From: Pseudomonas mangrovi | GTDB lineage: Bacteria > Pseudomonadota > Gammaproteobacteria > Pseudomonadales > Pseudomonadaceae | DNA: 64,000 bases | NCBI RefSeq assembly: GCF_003052585.1 | Contig: NZ_QASN01000002.1 | Span: 124,001 to 188,000, forward strand | Direction of reading: 5' to 3' | Part shown: in pieces, positions 63,408-64,000 of the stretch | How positions within the stretch are numbered: position 1 is the stretch's first letter | Layout: the number at the start of each line of letters is the position of its first letter | Translations under genes and position numbers: made by a program | The notes under the pieces: model-generated | What the model saw: only the letters and a program-made list of their open reading frames with translations | Database searches by the model: none | Told to the model about the DNA's origin: nothing

Positions 63408-64000
63408 TCAATTCTGGCGCACGGCGTCATTCGCCGTGGCTGCCGCTGCGACCGGATCACGCCAGGCCACGGCAAGGCCGTTGGCATAGCGCAGATCGAT
63501 GCGCGCAATATTTGCAATCTGGTCCTTGAGCGACTTCTCGTAGACCGTGGTGAAGCGCCGGATCTTTTCCATCTGGTGATCGCGGCCGAGCAGCAGCTCC
63601 ACGCTGTTCCCTTCAGCGTCCGGCGCAGTGCGGACGAACCAGCTGCCACGCTCGCGCAGCTCCAGGCTGGCGATGGAAAAGCCCAGCGGACGCAGCATCT
63701 GGCTGAGCATTTGGTACTGCTGCATGACCTGCTGGCGCGAACGCGCAGGTCCGTAAAGCTTGGGCAGGTGCTGGTAATGCATCAGCTCGGTCGGAGCAAA
63801 CGCCAGGCCCTGATTGTTCAGCAGCGCCTCGTCGCCCCAGCGGGCGATGGGCAGTTGTTCGTCGAGGCGAATCAACACCTGATCCGGCCACACCCGGCGG
63901 ACTTCCGCGCGGGCGATCCAGGGCATGCTTTCCAGCTCGCGACGCATGCCGTCGAGATCGACATTGAAGAAGCTCGCCGCGACGAAGGGCTCGATCCGGC
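63408..64000 (-). CDS. ftsQ: cell-division protein FtsQ (5' partial)
   Basis: About 197 residues are visible; the N-terminal membrane anchor lies beyond the window's right edge. The fragment covers most of the POTRA domain ([46 protein letters not shown]) and the beta domain. It bridges FtsL/FtsB and the divisome in the periplasm. The reading frame is open through base 64000. Confidence 0.97.
   Translation of the reverse strand, partial: RIEPFVAASFFNVDLDGMRRELESMPWIARAEVRRVWPDQVLIRLDEQLPIARWGDEALLNNQGLAFAPTELMHYQHLPKLYGPARSRQQVMQQYQMLSQMLRPLGFSIASLELRERGSWFVRTAPDAEGNSVELLLGRDHQMEKIRRFTTVYEKSLKDQIANIARIDLRYANGLAVAWRDPVAAAATANDAVRQN

Overview
The window is high-GC (about 64 percent), densely coding chromosomal DNA from a Pseudomonas-lineage gammaproteobacterium (Pseudomonas sensu lato, for example the stutzeri or mendocina side). 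From memory, the gene order sodB-bifA-imelysin cluster-mexVW-inaA-groESL-fxsA-hugZ-SDR-DUF481-ampG-yajQ-panE-sensor kinase-mutT-argJ-secA-M23-DUF721-lpxC-ftsZ-ftsA-ftsQ matches the P. aeruginosa PA4350-PA4409 region. There is no prophage, insertion sequence, CRISPR array, tRNA or rRNA gene. The species cannot be fixed from the sequence alone.

1-6320: a tightly coupled + strand operon. It holds a thermostable-hemolysin/GNAT-like acyltransferase (cut by the window start), an AMP-dependent ligase, a heme-oxygenase-like diiron oxidase (TenA-like), an SDR, a periplasmic TPR protein and a QseBC/PmrAB-like two-component system. It looks like a small pathway for a fatty-acid-derived metabolite with its own regulator, and is the best candidate here for an undescribed system. 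6295-11215: mostly - strand accessory genes (RHH protein, DJ-1/PfpI protein, cardiolipin-synthase-like PLD, Cys-rich membrane protein, serine hydrolase, diiron MBL-fold protein). 11216-14211: an ECF sigma/anti-sigma pair divergent from a SrpA-like catalase and a cytochrome b561, with near-mirror-image candidate ECF promoters between them. 14218-20854: an acyl-CoA dehydrogenase-like protein, olsBA (ornithine lipids) behind a four-repeat candidate Pho box, acpH, a coiled-coil membrane protein, and the divergent argP/argO pair.

21138-31127: sodB, the c-di-GMP phosphodiesterase bifA, a candidate iron-regulated imelysin / di-heme oxidoreductase / imelysin / DUF1513 cluster, and a chemoreceptor. 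31324-36565: the MexVW-type RND pump and the inaA-like kinase. 37081-39742: groESL with a heat-shock promoter, and fxsA. 39890-50148: hugZ-like, SDR, DUF481, Atl, ampG, yajQ, a degenerate-GGDEF response regulator, a panE-like gene, a sensor kinase and a PduO-type adenosyltransferase. 50492-52875: ahpF and ahpC, separated by a 141-nt imperfect palindrome that looks like a miniature mobile element. 52973-59668: Nudix-ThiE fusion, argJ, secA, M23 peptidase and DciA. 59868-64000: lpxC-ftsZ-ftsA-ftsQ, the distal end of the division/cell-wall cluster; ftsQ runs off the window.

Regulatory themes readable from the DNA are oxidative stress (ECF/catalase, ahpCF, sodB), phosphate limitation (olsBA), iron (imelysin cluster) and heat shock (groESL). 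Short hairpin repeats with a GTAGGGTGGA core lie in inverted pairs at about 16.8-16.95 kb and 50.3-50.4 kb.
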